A DNA stretch of 30,103 bases, taken from positions 1-30,103 of IMG/VR virus record IMGVR_UViG_3300024259_000111; one strand, written 5' to 3'. The notes beneath the pieces are model-generated. The model searched no databases. It saw only the letters and a program-made list of their open reading frames with translations, and was not told the DNA's origin. The translations under genes were made by a program, and so were the position numbers. Positions 5,811-12,504 of this stretch are shown here, piece by piece; position 1 is the first letter of the stretch; every line of letters begins with the position of its first letter. The stretch is from a virus.

Positions 5811-6217
5811 TATTATTTAATTTATTACTGTTTACTTTTATCTATTGTGGTGCCCAGGTTGCTAACCAGCCATTTAAAAAGTGTAATACCATTAAAGTTA
5901 TTGGTGGCGATTTACCCGAGCTTAAAACATTTTTAGTTAATAAGGGCATATTATCAGTGGATGCGCCACCCGAAATATTACGCACCACCCAGTTTAAAAT
6001 TTATAAATCGTATAATAATTATACTGGTAACCTGGAGGCATGGCAAAAAGATAACGAGCTCATGGTTTCGGGTAATGCTTTTTTTATGGCCGGATCTGAA
6101 AAAATGGCAAAACGTGGCGCCGGCCACATGGCCACCAAAGCATTTAATAAAGTTAACGAGCTTTGTATTGAGTATGCCAAAAAATACGGGTACACTTTAC
6201 AGTATTTAAAATTATAG
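5795..6217 (+). CDS. Secreted small protein, candidate lysogenic conversion gene
   Basis: A 140-aa protein with a Sec signal peptide (basic start, hydrophobic residues about 5-18, cleavage expected near CGAQ at 18-21; the residues before Cys do not match a lipobox). The mature part is a mixed alpha/beta domain with no family recognised. It overlaps the upstream gene by 16 bases and its last three codons overlap the tail end of the convergent integrase gene (stops at 6215-6217 and 6212-6214). Transcribed together with the repressor, it should be made in lysogens. Superinfection exclusion in the periplasm is a fair guess, not shown. Confidence 0.6.
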   Translation: MQKRVILFNLLLFTFIYCGAQVANQPFKKCNTIKVIGGDLPELKTFLVNKGILSVDAPPEILRTTQFKIYKSYNNYTGNLEAWQKDNELMVSGNAFFMAGSEKMAKRGAGHMATKAFNKVNELCIEYAKKYGYTLQYLKL

Positions 6218-7369
6218 CTCCTCGCTAAGATCGATATAAATTTGCGCCGTTTCAAATTTACTAATACCCATTGCTTTCATTACGTCGAAAATCGAGCCCG
6301 TTTGTTTTGCATACAATGTGCCGAAAGTGTGGCGCCCTACATGTGTGGTTATTTTTTTACGGACCCCTAATTTATCCTTTATTATGAGTAATGCGCCGTT
6401 CAATTCAGAATTGCCAACATATCGGCCAAAAAGATATTTAGGGGGTGGGGTAACTTCAATATATTTTTTAATTAGCCGCTGGGGCTTACCATCAAACATA
6501 TCCCAAAGCCTTAAAAATAGCCGCCGGTTTACTTTATACATCCTGGTTAATATAAGTGTTAAACCCTCGGGGCGTTGCTCAAAATCGGCGGCATTTAACC
6601 GGTGTACATCCGAGTACCTTAACCCGGTGTAACACTGAAATAAAAACATATCGCGTATAATTTCGATGCTTGGCACGCCCGATAAATCGGCCTCCTCAAT
6701 TTGCGCGAGCTCGGTGTAATTAAGGTATATATGTTTTTGCGGATCTTTAACCACTTTAAATTTACGATACGGGTATTTTGAAACATCCAAATAATCGTAA
6801 TTAATAGCCAGGTTAATATATTTTTTAACATCCTTATGTACCCGCCAAATGGTGCCAGTGGCATACCCCTCGCCCCGCAAATAAGTATCAAATGTATTAA
6901 TAAGCTGGTAATTAATATCGCTAAATTTAACCGTGCCGGCATGCGCTTTTAATAATTCCAGTGCTCGGCGTTGTGGGCGTTTACTAGCCGGCTGGAGGCT
7001 CATATCCTTTGTTAATGTATTATGCCAAAAAGCGGTAAACGTAAGCTCATTACCTTTGGCGGCAATATGCTGGCCTAATTTATCCATTGTAAAAGGCTTA
7101 CCGGTGTTTAATTGCTTAAGTTCGTAGGTTTCAATATCGTTAATACTGGTTTTTAAATTGAGGTTATAAGCTATATATTTATCATTTTTAGAGTTCACTA
7201 ATTGCCGCGATGTATCCCACTCGCTTGGATGCACCCATATTTTGGTACTAATATATTTTTTTTGTTTCGGGTTATGGTATACATATATCTCAATTAACCC
7301 CTTACCAGTTGCTTTAGCTTTCTTTTTACGATCGTATACCAGGCGATATCGCGCTTTTTTTTCTACCAA
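6212..7369 (-). CDS. int: Phage integrase, tyrosine recombinase with arm-binding domain
   Basis: A 385-aa integrase of the Bacteroidota type. It has an N-terminal arm-binding domain (about 1-85, with YVYHNPKQKKYIST typical), a SAM-like core-binding domain (about 100-195) and a catalytic domain (about 210-385). The catalytic residues are R251 (TGLRYSDV), K279, H343 and R346 (THVGRHTFG) and Y378 (IYID). The His or Trp expected before the Tyr (LGH) is Ile369 here (MGIS). This residue is the least conserved of the set, so activity is still likely. The gene sits directly beside the attP-like region upstream of its start, the usual arrangement, and it ends convergently on the secreted-protein gene. 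Confidence 0.92.
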   Translation of the reverse strand: MVEKKARYRLVYDRKKKAKATGKGLIEIYVYHNPKQKKYISTKIWVHPSEWDTSRQLVNSKNDKYIAYNLNLKTSINDIETYELKQLNTGKPFTMDKLGQHIAAKGNELTFTAFWHNTLTKDMSLQPASKRPQRRALELLKAHAGTVKFSDINYQLINTFDTYLRGEGYATGTIWRVHKDVKKYINLAINYDYLDVSKYPYRKFKVVKDPQKHIYLNYTELAQIEEADLSGVPSIEIIRDMFLFQCYTGLRYSDVHRLNAADFEQRPEGLTLILTRMYKVNRRLFLRLWDMFDGKPQRLIKKYIEVTPPPKYLFGRYVGNSELNGALLIIKDKLGVRKKITTHVGRHTFGTLYAKQTGSIFDVMKAMGISKFETAQIYIDLSEEL

Positions 7370-7400
7370 TTTATTCTACCTTTTGAGTTAATTTTGCGAA

Positions 7401-7418
7401 GGTAGGAAATAAGTAGCA
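7401..7418. repeat. Direct repeat, candidate integrase arm site (left copy)
   Basis: GGTAGGAAATAAGTAGCA, matched at 7608-7625 with one change. The two copies flank the tRNA-like core at 7556-7570 at distances of 138 and 38 bases. Such paired repeats around a core, next to int, are expected for arm-type binding sites. A shared TATATGTAT lies near both copies as well. Confidence 0.55.
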
Positions 7419-7528
7419 AAATATATGTATTTTTATGTATATTATTATATAGTTGGGCACGGTGGTTATATTAACAATATACCCAAAAGGTGGTATTTAT
7501 TAGGGCGTACAACTACAAAACCATAAAA

Positions 7529-7552
7529 AAAGCCCCAAAAACTTGGGGCTTT
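7529..7552 (-). terminator. Intrinsic terminator of the late operon
   Basis: A perfect 10-bp stem (AAAGCCCCAA at 7529-7538 with TTGGGGCTTT at 7543-7552) around a 4-base loop. On the minus strand it is followed by seven U, so it ends the late operon about 85 bases after the endolysin gene. It also directly follows the tRNA-like 3' end at 7556-7570, so it probably came along as the natural terminator of the host tRNA gene. Confidence 0.85.
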
Positions 7553-7555
7553 AAG

Positions 7556-7570
7556 TGATCCCGGCAGGAC
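7556..7570 (-). other. attP: attP core: 3' end of a host tRNA gene
   Basis: On the minus strand this reads as the end of a tRNA: GT of the T-loop, CCTGC (3' half of the T-stem), CGGGATC (3' half of the acceptor stem) and discriminator A. No matching 5' half, anticodon arm or complete T-loop follows, so it is not an intact tRNA. Integration into such a gene would restore it. The identity of the tRNA cannot be read from this piece. The core may extend through the terminator to about 7525. Because attP is intact and internal, the window represents free phage DNA and not an integrated prophage. Confidence 0.7.
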
Positions 7571-7607
7571 AAAAAACCCACCTAAGTATCAACACTATAT
7601 GTATAAT

Positions 7608-7625
7608 GGTAGAAAATAAGTAGCA
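7608..7625. repeat. Direct repeat, candidate integrase arm site (right copy)
   Basis: GGTAGAAAATAAGTAGCA, 17 of 18 identical to 7401-7418 and in the same orientation. It lies between the attP core and the stop codon of the endolysin gene. Confidence 0.55.
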
Positions 7626-7636
7626 TTTAACCCACC

Positions 7637-8023
7637 TTACACATTACGCTCCAGGTGGGGGCTATCGTAAAAATTTGTAAAATTGCCACCCCATCGGTTT
7701 GCCGTATCTAACCCCTCCCAGTATGCACCGAGCTCGGTAATTTTTGGGTGCTTATATGTGAGTTTACCATCGATAAAATAATTAAAATCGACGGCCAGGC
7801 GGCGAGGGTGGTTACCTTTTTTGGTTTTGGTTCGTTTTTTATCCGGTGCCAATTGTAAACCCGTTGGGGTTTCAACCACAACCGCACCAAAATAATATAA
7901 AAGTTGTTGGCTTTCGGTGCGGTGGGCCTCGCCAAAAGTTAAATTAATACCCATGGAGTTGGCCTTTAAAATAAAAAGCGCAATATGCTGGGTAAAAATT
8001 TGTTGCTGTACTGAAAGGCGCAT
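7637..8023 (-). CDS. M15-family peptidase, endolysin
   Basis: A 128-aa zinc peptidase that would cut the peptide stems of peptidoglycan at the end of the lytic cycle. The zinc ligands are visible in the usual M15 order: H72 and D79 (HPRRLAVD) and H123 in DSPHLE, with R35 in the AHRTESQQ turn. The C-terminal WGGNFTNFYDSPHLE is typical of phage L-alanyl-D-glutamate or D-Ala-D-Ala type enzymes. It has no signal peptide, so it needs the holin. Last gene of the late operon; its ATG directly abuts the stop codon of the preceding gene. Confidence 0.88.
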   Translation of the reverse strand: MRLSVQQQIFTQHIALFILKANSMGINLTFGEAHRTESQQLLYYFGAVVVETPTGLQLAPDKKRTKTKKGNHPRRLAVDFNYFIDGKLTYKHPKITELGAYWEGLDTANRWGGNFTNFYDSPHLERNV

Positions 8024-8377
8024 TTATTTTTTAGATAAAAAGCCTTGTATTATATTGCTTATGGCTGTAATAACTAATTTGTACGCCTCGAGTTCCTCCT
8101 CGGTACCATCGATTAGTGGCGTATTAATTAGCTCGGCCATAACGGTGGCCACCTGGTTTTCAACCGCGGGCCAATCTTCGGCCACTATGCTATTTATAAG
8201 CGCTTCAATGTCGTCGGTTAGATCGTCGGGTATTTTGTCGCCAAAGTTATTATTAGCGGCGTTTAATGCCATTTTTATGGCTGGGCCATCGGCCATTTCC
8301 CATATACCACCGAGTACAATTTTTGCATCGATCCAGTTGGCCAGGTTGTTAATTACTTCTTTTTTAATTTTTCCCAT
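8024..8377 (-). CDS. Hypothetical protein of the lysis region
   Basis: A 117-aa acidic, all-helical protein with no clear membrane segment (the C-terminal ITAISNIIQGFLSK is only weakly hydrophobic). No family recognised. It lies between the holin-like gene and the endolysin and touches the latter. It might be a lysis accessory or a late structural protein. Confidence 0.62.
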   Translation of the reverse strand: MGKIKKEVINNLANWIDAKIVLGGIWEMADGPAIKMALNAANNNFGDKIPDDLTDDIEALINSIVAEDWPAVENQVATVMAELINTPLIDGTEEELEAYKLVITAISNIIQGFLSKK

Positions 8378-8449
8378 TGCTTTGAGTTTAAAATATTAAT
8401 AATTGAGTTACGTATTGAGTGCCGGCCCTGGGTAAAATGTAAATGTGTA

Positions 8450-8728
8450 TTATTTACGCTTACTTTTAGCCGGATATATTTTATTATAGTCTTGTAAAAC
8501 CGTGGTTTTTTCATCGGTTGTTTTTAATTTCTCGTATGCCGAGGAGGTTGCGGCTACCAATGCAATGCCAACGGTGGCCCATACCGGTAACCCGGTTGGT
8601 ATTGCCAGGGTAACAAGTGCCCCGGCGCCAATTATGCCGAGCACGGTACTGGTTACCTTTGCCCCTTTTGGGGTTTTGGAGGTCCAGCGCCGTATAAGCA
8701 TTGCCAAAAGTTCGCCCGCTTTTTTCAT
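8450..8728 (-). CDS. Holin-like membrane protein
   Basis: A 92-aa protein with two predicted membrane helices (about 26-44, rich in Gly/Ala/Leu, and about 46-63) joined by a short turn (PTGLPVW), flanked by basic ends. Size, topology and location two genes before the endolysin fit a holin that opens the inner membrane for it. The region 8378-8449 after it has no gene and no clear signal. Confidence 0.68.
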   Translation of the reverse strand: MKKAGELLAMLIRRWTSKTPKGAKVTSTVLGIIGAGALVTLAIPTGLPVWATVGIALVAATSSAYEKLKTTDEKTTVLQDYNKIYPAKSKRK

Positions 8729-8729
8729 A

Positions 8730-9266
8730 TTATCGTATTGTTACGGTTGTGGTCCAGGGGTGGGCAATTACATAGGTGCCACCGATGTATAAATTTTGCA
8801 ATTGCTTTACGCCTTTTGGTTTATCAACTTTTATTGAGTGGTGTTTATCGCCGAGCTCAATAAAATAAAACCCATTTTCCCAACCCAGGCGCCCCATATA
8901 ACTTTTACCAATTATAAGGGTGTCTAAAATTCCCTTTTGCGCGGGGTTTTGTTGGGGCGAAATACCATTTATATAGTAATAATAACCAAGTACCCCGAGC
9001 GTATCCGATAGGCGGGTATAAACAACCCTTACACTATTTTTGTGGTTACTATTCCAGGCGATACCGGTTACTTTACTCCAGCCGTTTTTTACTGGTTTAT
9101 CCCATACCCAATTTGCATTGGTGGTAAACTGGTACCTTAATACATCCTTTTTTAATACACGTATTAAATTAGTTGAGCGGTGTTTACCCGCTGGCACTTT
9201 GTAATTAATTACTGTGTCGGTTGTGCATGCGGTAAAAAAAAATAGTATAATTATAAAATATTTCAT
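8730..9266 (-). CDS. Lipoprotein of the lysis/tail-fibre region
   Basis: A 178-aa lipoprotein: hydrophobic residues 3-12, then F11-T12-A13-C14, a Bacteroidota-like lipobox with C14 as the modified residue. The mature part is rich in beta strands (several Tyr/Trp-containing strands). It overlaps the preceding membrane protein gene by 4 bases and the holin-like gene begins 1 base after it. A coiled-coil membrane protein followed by an overlapping lipoprotein recalls two-component spanins, but 178 aa is large for an outer-membrane spanin subunit. A surface lipoprotein that blocks superinfection is an alternative. Confidence 0.6.
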   Translation of the reverse strand: MKYFIIILFFFTACTTDTVINYKVPAGKHRSTNLIRVLKKDVLRYQFTTNANWVWDKPVKNGWSKVTGIAWNSNHKNSVRVVYTRLSDTLGVLGYYYYINGISPQQNPAQKGILDTLIIGKSYMGRLGWENGFYFIELGDKHHSIKVDKPKGVKQLQNLYIGGTYVIAHPWTTTVTIR

Positions 9267-9538
9267 AGTTTTTTTAATAGTTCTTTTATATCCGCTTGCA
9301 TTGTTTTTTGACCATCTTTTAACTCTTGCATATCCTCGCGGTGCTCGTTATTCATTTCGGCTTTATCTACTTCGTGAGTCGACTCTATACGTGAAATATT
9401 AATTTTATTAGTTTCGATGGCGGCGGCATGTACATTATCATTACTATACATACCAATTAAACCTATTATGGCGGCCACTAATAACGTGGCCGCTATGCCA
9501 CCAAACCATTTTAAAAATCTACTTTCGGATTGGCTCAT
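9263..9538 (-). CDS. Membrane-anchored coiled-coil protein (i-spanin-like)
   Basis: A 91-aa protein with one N-terminal membrane helix (about 12-31) followed by a periplasmic, charged coiled coil (about 38-91). That is the topology of inner-membrane spanins and of some holin-type proteins. Its ATGA junction couples it to the lipoprotein gene that follows. Together they could disrupt the outer membrane after endolysin action. Identification rests on topology and neighbours only. Confidence 0.5.
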   Translation of the reverse strand: MSQSESRFLKWFGGIAATLLVAAIIGLIGMYSNDNVHAAAIETNKINISRIESTHEVDKAEMNNEHREDMQELKDGQKTMQADIKELLKKL

Positions 9539-9542
9539 TGTT

Positions 9543-9731
9543 TTATCCTTTTAACAAATCTTTCAACGATTGCCATTCAGCTAGTTCCGTTTGGTAACCG
9601 TCTATTTGACCTTATGCGTGGTTAATATCCCCTTCCAATAAAGCAATTTTACTATTGACTTGCTCGGCTGTATATTCAACCTCATTGGTTTCAATTACTT
9701 TACCGTCTTTTACTTTTAGTTTCTTTGGCAT
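9543..9731 (-). pseudogene. Small tail-fibre-associated gene broken by an in-frame stop
   Basis: From the ATG at 9731-9729 the frame runs 39 codons (MPKKLKVKDG...EGDINHA) to a TAA at 9614-9612. It then continues in the same frame for 22 more codons (GQIDGYQTELAEWQSLKDLL...) to a second TAA at 9545-9543, just 4 bases before the next gene starts. The part after the stop keeps the same amphipathic helical pattern, so the original protein was probably 62 aa. CAA or AAA to TAA would be a one-base change. The segment shares the unlike base composition of the tail fibre. A sequencing error or readthrough are alternatives. Confidence 0.6.
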
Positions 9732-12073
9732 TATTTTATCCTTATTAAGTTAAAATTACCGTGATTAATTGTCAAGTTTCCCGTGTTGTCCGCTTTGGCT
9801 CTTATGCAAACTTTGTTATTCGCTGCCAATACAACCATTCCCGTTCCGCCTACATTTCCTAAGTCACCTCCCGTTCCAATTTTACGTTCAGTTTCGATGT
9901 TTATAAATTCTGTATTTGTAGTTGAATTAAAAGCCGATATATGAACGACCGTGTTGTTGGTCGCGTGCGTGAAACTCATTGAGAAATTAATTAGATACGT
10001 TCCAGCTTGTTCGACTAAAATAGTGCTATCTGTGTCTAATGTTCCCGAAGTTACTTGTCCAGCAGTCCAACCTGACAAAGTATAATAGTTTGCTGTCGCT
10101 GTTGAAATTACTGTGCTTGGGTCGTATAGTTCGCCAAAGGAATTATCGCTTGTTAAACCACCAGTTACAACTGTTTCACCGCTTCCATTCGGGTCAATCT
10201 CTAAATCTTCGTTTGTTGCTCCCGTTGTTATGTGTGTGCCGCTGCCATCGTTTTGGAGTGATAGGGTTGCTTGAGTGTCGGTTGCGTTGTCGTTTATGAA
10301 ACTTAGTAAAGGGCGACTTCCTACTTCGGCAATGTCCCTATCAACTCTAAGACCGTAACCACTACTTAAATCTTGAGTAAGTCTTGCCGCATATTTACCA
10401 AAAGAATAAATTGATGGTTCACTTGTGGATTCACTATCAATATTTATTCCTCTTTGATTTCCATTCTGGTCAATACTAACCCCATACCCTGCCCCATCCT
10501 GCTGAACAAAAATACTTGGTTGAGTGTTGGAGGTGTGGTCGTTTATAAAGTTGGCTAAAGGCAAACTGCCCGCCTCATTTAGATTCCTTGCCACATATAA
10601 TCCTCTCCCATCTGCAATATCCTGAGTTATATTTGCAGCATACTTTCCAAAAACAGTCATCGCTGCTGTGCTTGTGCTTTCGCTATCTACATTTAAAGCA
10701 GTCGCATCATTATTCTGGTCAACCGTCAAAGCCGTATTCGCCCCGTCGGGTGTAATTGTTGTATTACCGTTTAAGGCGATTGAGTTAGTTGCTGCTTCGG
10801 TAAATGTTGCCATTTCTGTACCGCCTACCGTAACGCTCAACACATCGGCAGCGGATTCATTTATAAATGTATGTGAACCACCGTCGAAATAAAATCCTTT
10901 TATCGGGCTTACGTACACATTACCATCGGTAAAACTATAATCACCAGAAAACCCACTAAAGATAAGTTGGTCACTCGTATTAATAGCAATATTACCCGCA
11001 TCCCCGTCACTTGCTACAAAACTAAGTTGTCCGCTTGTGCCTCCGCTTAGACCGAGGGTGAGGGGTTGTGTTACCGCTCCAGTTCCCGTTATGGTTGTGT
11101 TGCCGTTTATTGTTAACGTCTGACTTGACGGTGTAGCATTAAATGTACCGTACATTAAAGCGCCTGCTTTATCTCCAGCCGTGTTTGTTCTGTCTAAAGC
11201 ATCAACATAAAATACACTATTTTCTACATTGTATTTCCCAGCAAATGCACCAACTGAAGTTGTGTTACTTGTATTAGCCGTTGAATTACTATAATATCCA
11301 AAATTTGAATTATAAGTACCACTCGTGATGTCATCTCCTGAATGAGTGGCATATAAAGCATTATAATTACCTGTATTAATAGTCGCCCCCGAAGAACTGC
11401 CATAAAGTGAATTATAAGCACCTGCACTAATACCAATCCCGCTATAATAGCCAACGGCTGTATTATATTGCCCACCAGCCAAAGAATTTAAAGCATACTC
11501 TCCAATTCCCACATCGCCAGCACCTGTTATACTCGCATTGCCAGCATTTGCCCCCAAAATTACTCCAGTAGTTGGGTGTAAAATATTCATACTCTCTATT
11601 GTTGTAACTGTCAAATCACCCGGAATATCAACCGCTCCGCCCGTTGTAATCGAAACGGGATTAGCAGTTTCGCCTAATGGATAAAGCCAAATTCCTTGGT
11701 CGGCATCGCTAAAGATCCAACGTGCTAAAGTGCCGCCGATTTGTTGATTTATCTGTACATCAATATCCTCGGTACCATCGCCGGTATCGGTGGCGCTGGC
11801 TTGTATACTTGCGTTAATATCGCCGGCGCTGGCGTCGGTATCTTTAAACTGGAGTACCGGCGCCGCGGTTTTTATTAGCATATCGCCGGCGGCTGTTATT
11901 ATACTAAAAAATGTTTTGGCGCCGTAAATGCTATCCGCACCCGTGGTTTGCACAAAGGCGGTATCTTGCTTGCCGTTAAATAAAAACGCGTTTACCGGCT
12001 CGCGCTTTACGGTTTGCCCAAACGTATAAACCGTGGTAAATAACAGTAATATTATTATTGTTAATGTTTTCAT
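9731..12073 (-). CDS. Tail fibre / adhesin-like protein with signal peptide
   Basis: A 780-aa protein likely to recognise the host surface. Residues 1-19 are a Sec-type signal peptide ending FGQ. Residues about 20-115 are Ala/Asp-rich. About 180-290 hold YadA-head-like repeats (GxNAGNASI, then QYNTAVGYYSG, AYNSLYGSSSG and similar), as in trimeric adhesins. Further on a unit of about 80 residues occurs twice (each with DSESTS, FGKYAA, TQD and FIND elements). The C-terminal about 130 residues are a compact beta domain rich in Thr, Val and Ile. From about residue 103 (nucleotide 11,770) downwards codon use shifts from GCC/GGC/TCG-type to A/T-rich choices, marking a transferred segment. A signal peptide on a virion protein is odd. 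Confidence 0.75.
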   Translation of the reverse strand: MKTLTIIILLLFTTVYTFGQTVKREPVNAFLFNGKQDTAFVQTTGADSIYGAKTFFSIITAAGDMLIKTAAPVLQFKDTDASAGDINASIQASATDTGDGTEDIDVQINQQIGGTLARWIFSDADQGIWLYPLGETANPVSITTGGAVDIPGDLTVTTIESMNILHPTTGVILGANAGNASITGAGDVGIGEYALNSLAGGQYNTAVGYYSGIGISAGAYNSLYGSSSGATINTGNYNALYATHSGDDITSGTYNSNFGYYSNSTANTSNTTSVGAFAGKYNVENSVFYVDALDRTNTAGDKAGALMYGTFNATPSSQTLTINGNTTITGTGAVTQPLTLGLSGGTSGQLSFVASDGDAGNIAINTSDQLIFSGFSGDYSFTDGNVYVSPIKGFYFDGGSHTFINESAADVLSVTVGGTEMATFTEAATNSIALNGNTTITPDGANTALTVDQNNDATALNVDSESTSTAAMTVFGKYAANITQDIADGRGLYVARNLNEAGSLPLANFINDHTSNTQPSIFVQQDGAGYGVSIDQNGNQRGINIDSESTSEPSIYSFGKYAARLTQDLSSGYGLRVDRDIAEVGSRPLLSFINDNATDTQATLSLQNDGSGTHITTGATNEDLEIDPNGSGETVVTGGLTSDNSFGELYDPSTVISTATANYYTLSGWTAGQVTSGTLDTDSTILVEQAGTYLINFSMSFTHATNNTVVHISAFNSTTNTEFINIETERKIGTGGDLGNVGGTGMVVLAANNKVCIRAKADNTGNLTINHGNFNLIRIK

Positions 12074-12086
12074 AGCTGTATGTTAT

Positions 12087-12488
12087 TTAATTTACGTGTA
12101 CTTTTAAGGTGAGCGTGGCGGTCATGGTTGGCACCATAAAAATTATAAATCCGGTTTCGGGTTCAGTGCCGGCCAGTGCCGCGCTTCCAGTTGAGCCGGT
12201 AATTGTAACCTGGTAAGTGCTATAATTATCGTACTCGAAAGTATTGGCGGCGTTGTCGTCGTTACTCAAATAAATAAACGCGGTATCGGAGCCGGTTACA
12301 CTGGTCCATACATACGTGGCGCTCCATGATCCTTTTGGCGCCACATATAATATACTTGTATCGGCGCTTAAGGTTGTTAGATCAACCGCGCTTAATAATG
12401 TGGTTGTGGTATTTGAGTTTAAACTACTTTGCCCCATCATGGTTATCGAGGCCAGTGTTACGAATGTTATTAAGATAATTTTTTTCAT
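12087..12488 (-). CDS. Exported tail-tip-region protein
   Basis: A 133-aa protein with a clear signal peptide (KK, hydrophobic about 4-17, cleavage near MMGQ at 17-20) followed by a Thr/Ser/Ala-rich all-beta domain of about 110 residues. No family recognised. It lies between the 754-aa tail protein and the fibre, 13 bases before the latter. It has the native base composition. It may be a fibre partner or a small receptor-binding domain, but the signal peptide predicts export through Sec. Confidence 0.65.
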   Translation of the reverse strand: MKKIILITFVTLASITMMGQSSLNSNTTTTLLSAVDLTTLSADTSILYVAPKGSWSATYVWTSVTGSDTAFIYLSNDDNAANTFEYDNYSTYQVTITGSTGSAALAGTEPETGFIIFMVPTMTATLTLKVHVN

Positions 12489-12504
12489 GGTATTTATATT
12501 TAAT

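Noticed and set aside
7556-7570. Intact tRNA gene
   Set aside because: Only the 3' part is present; no complementary acceptor half, D-arm or anticodon arm follows on the minus strand.
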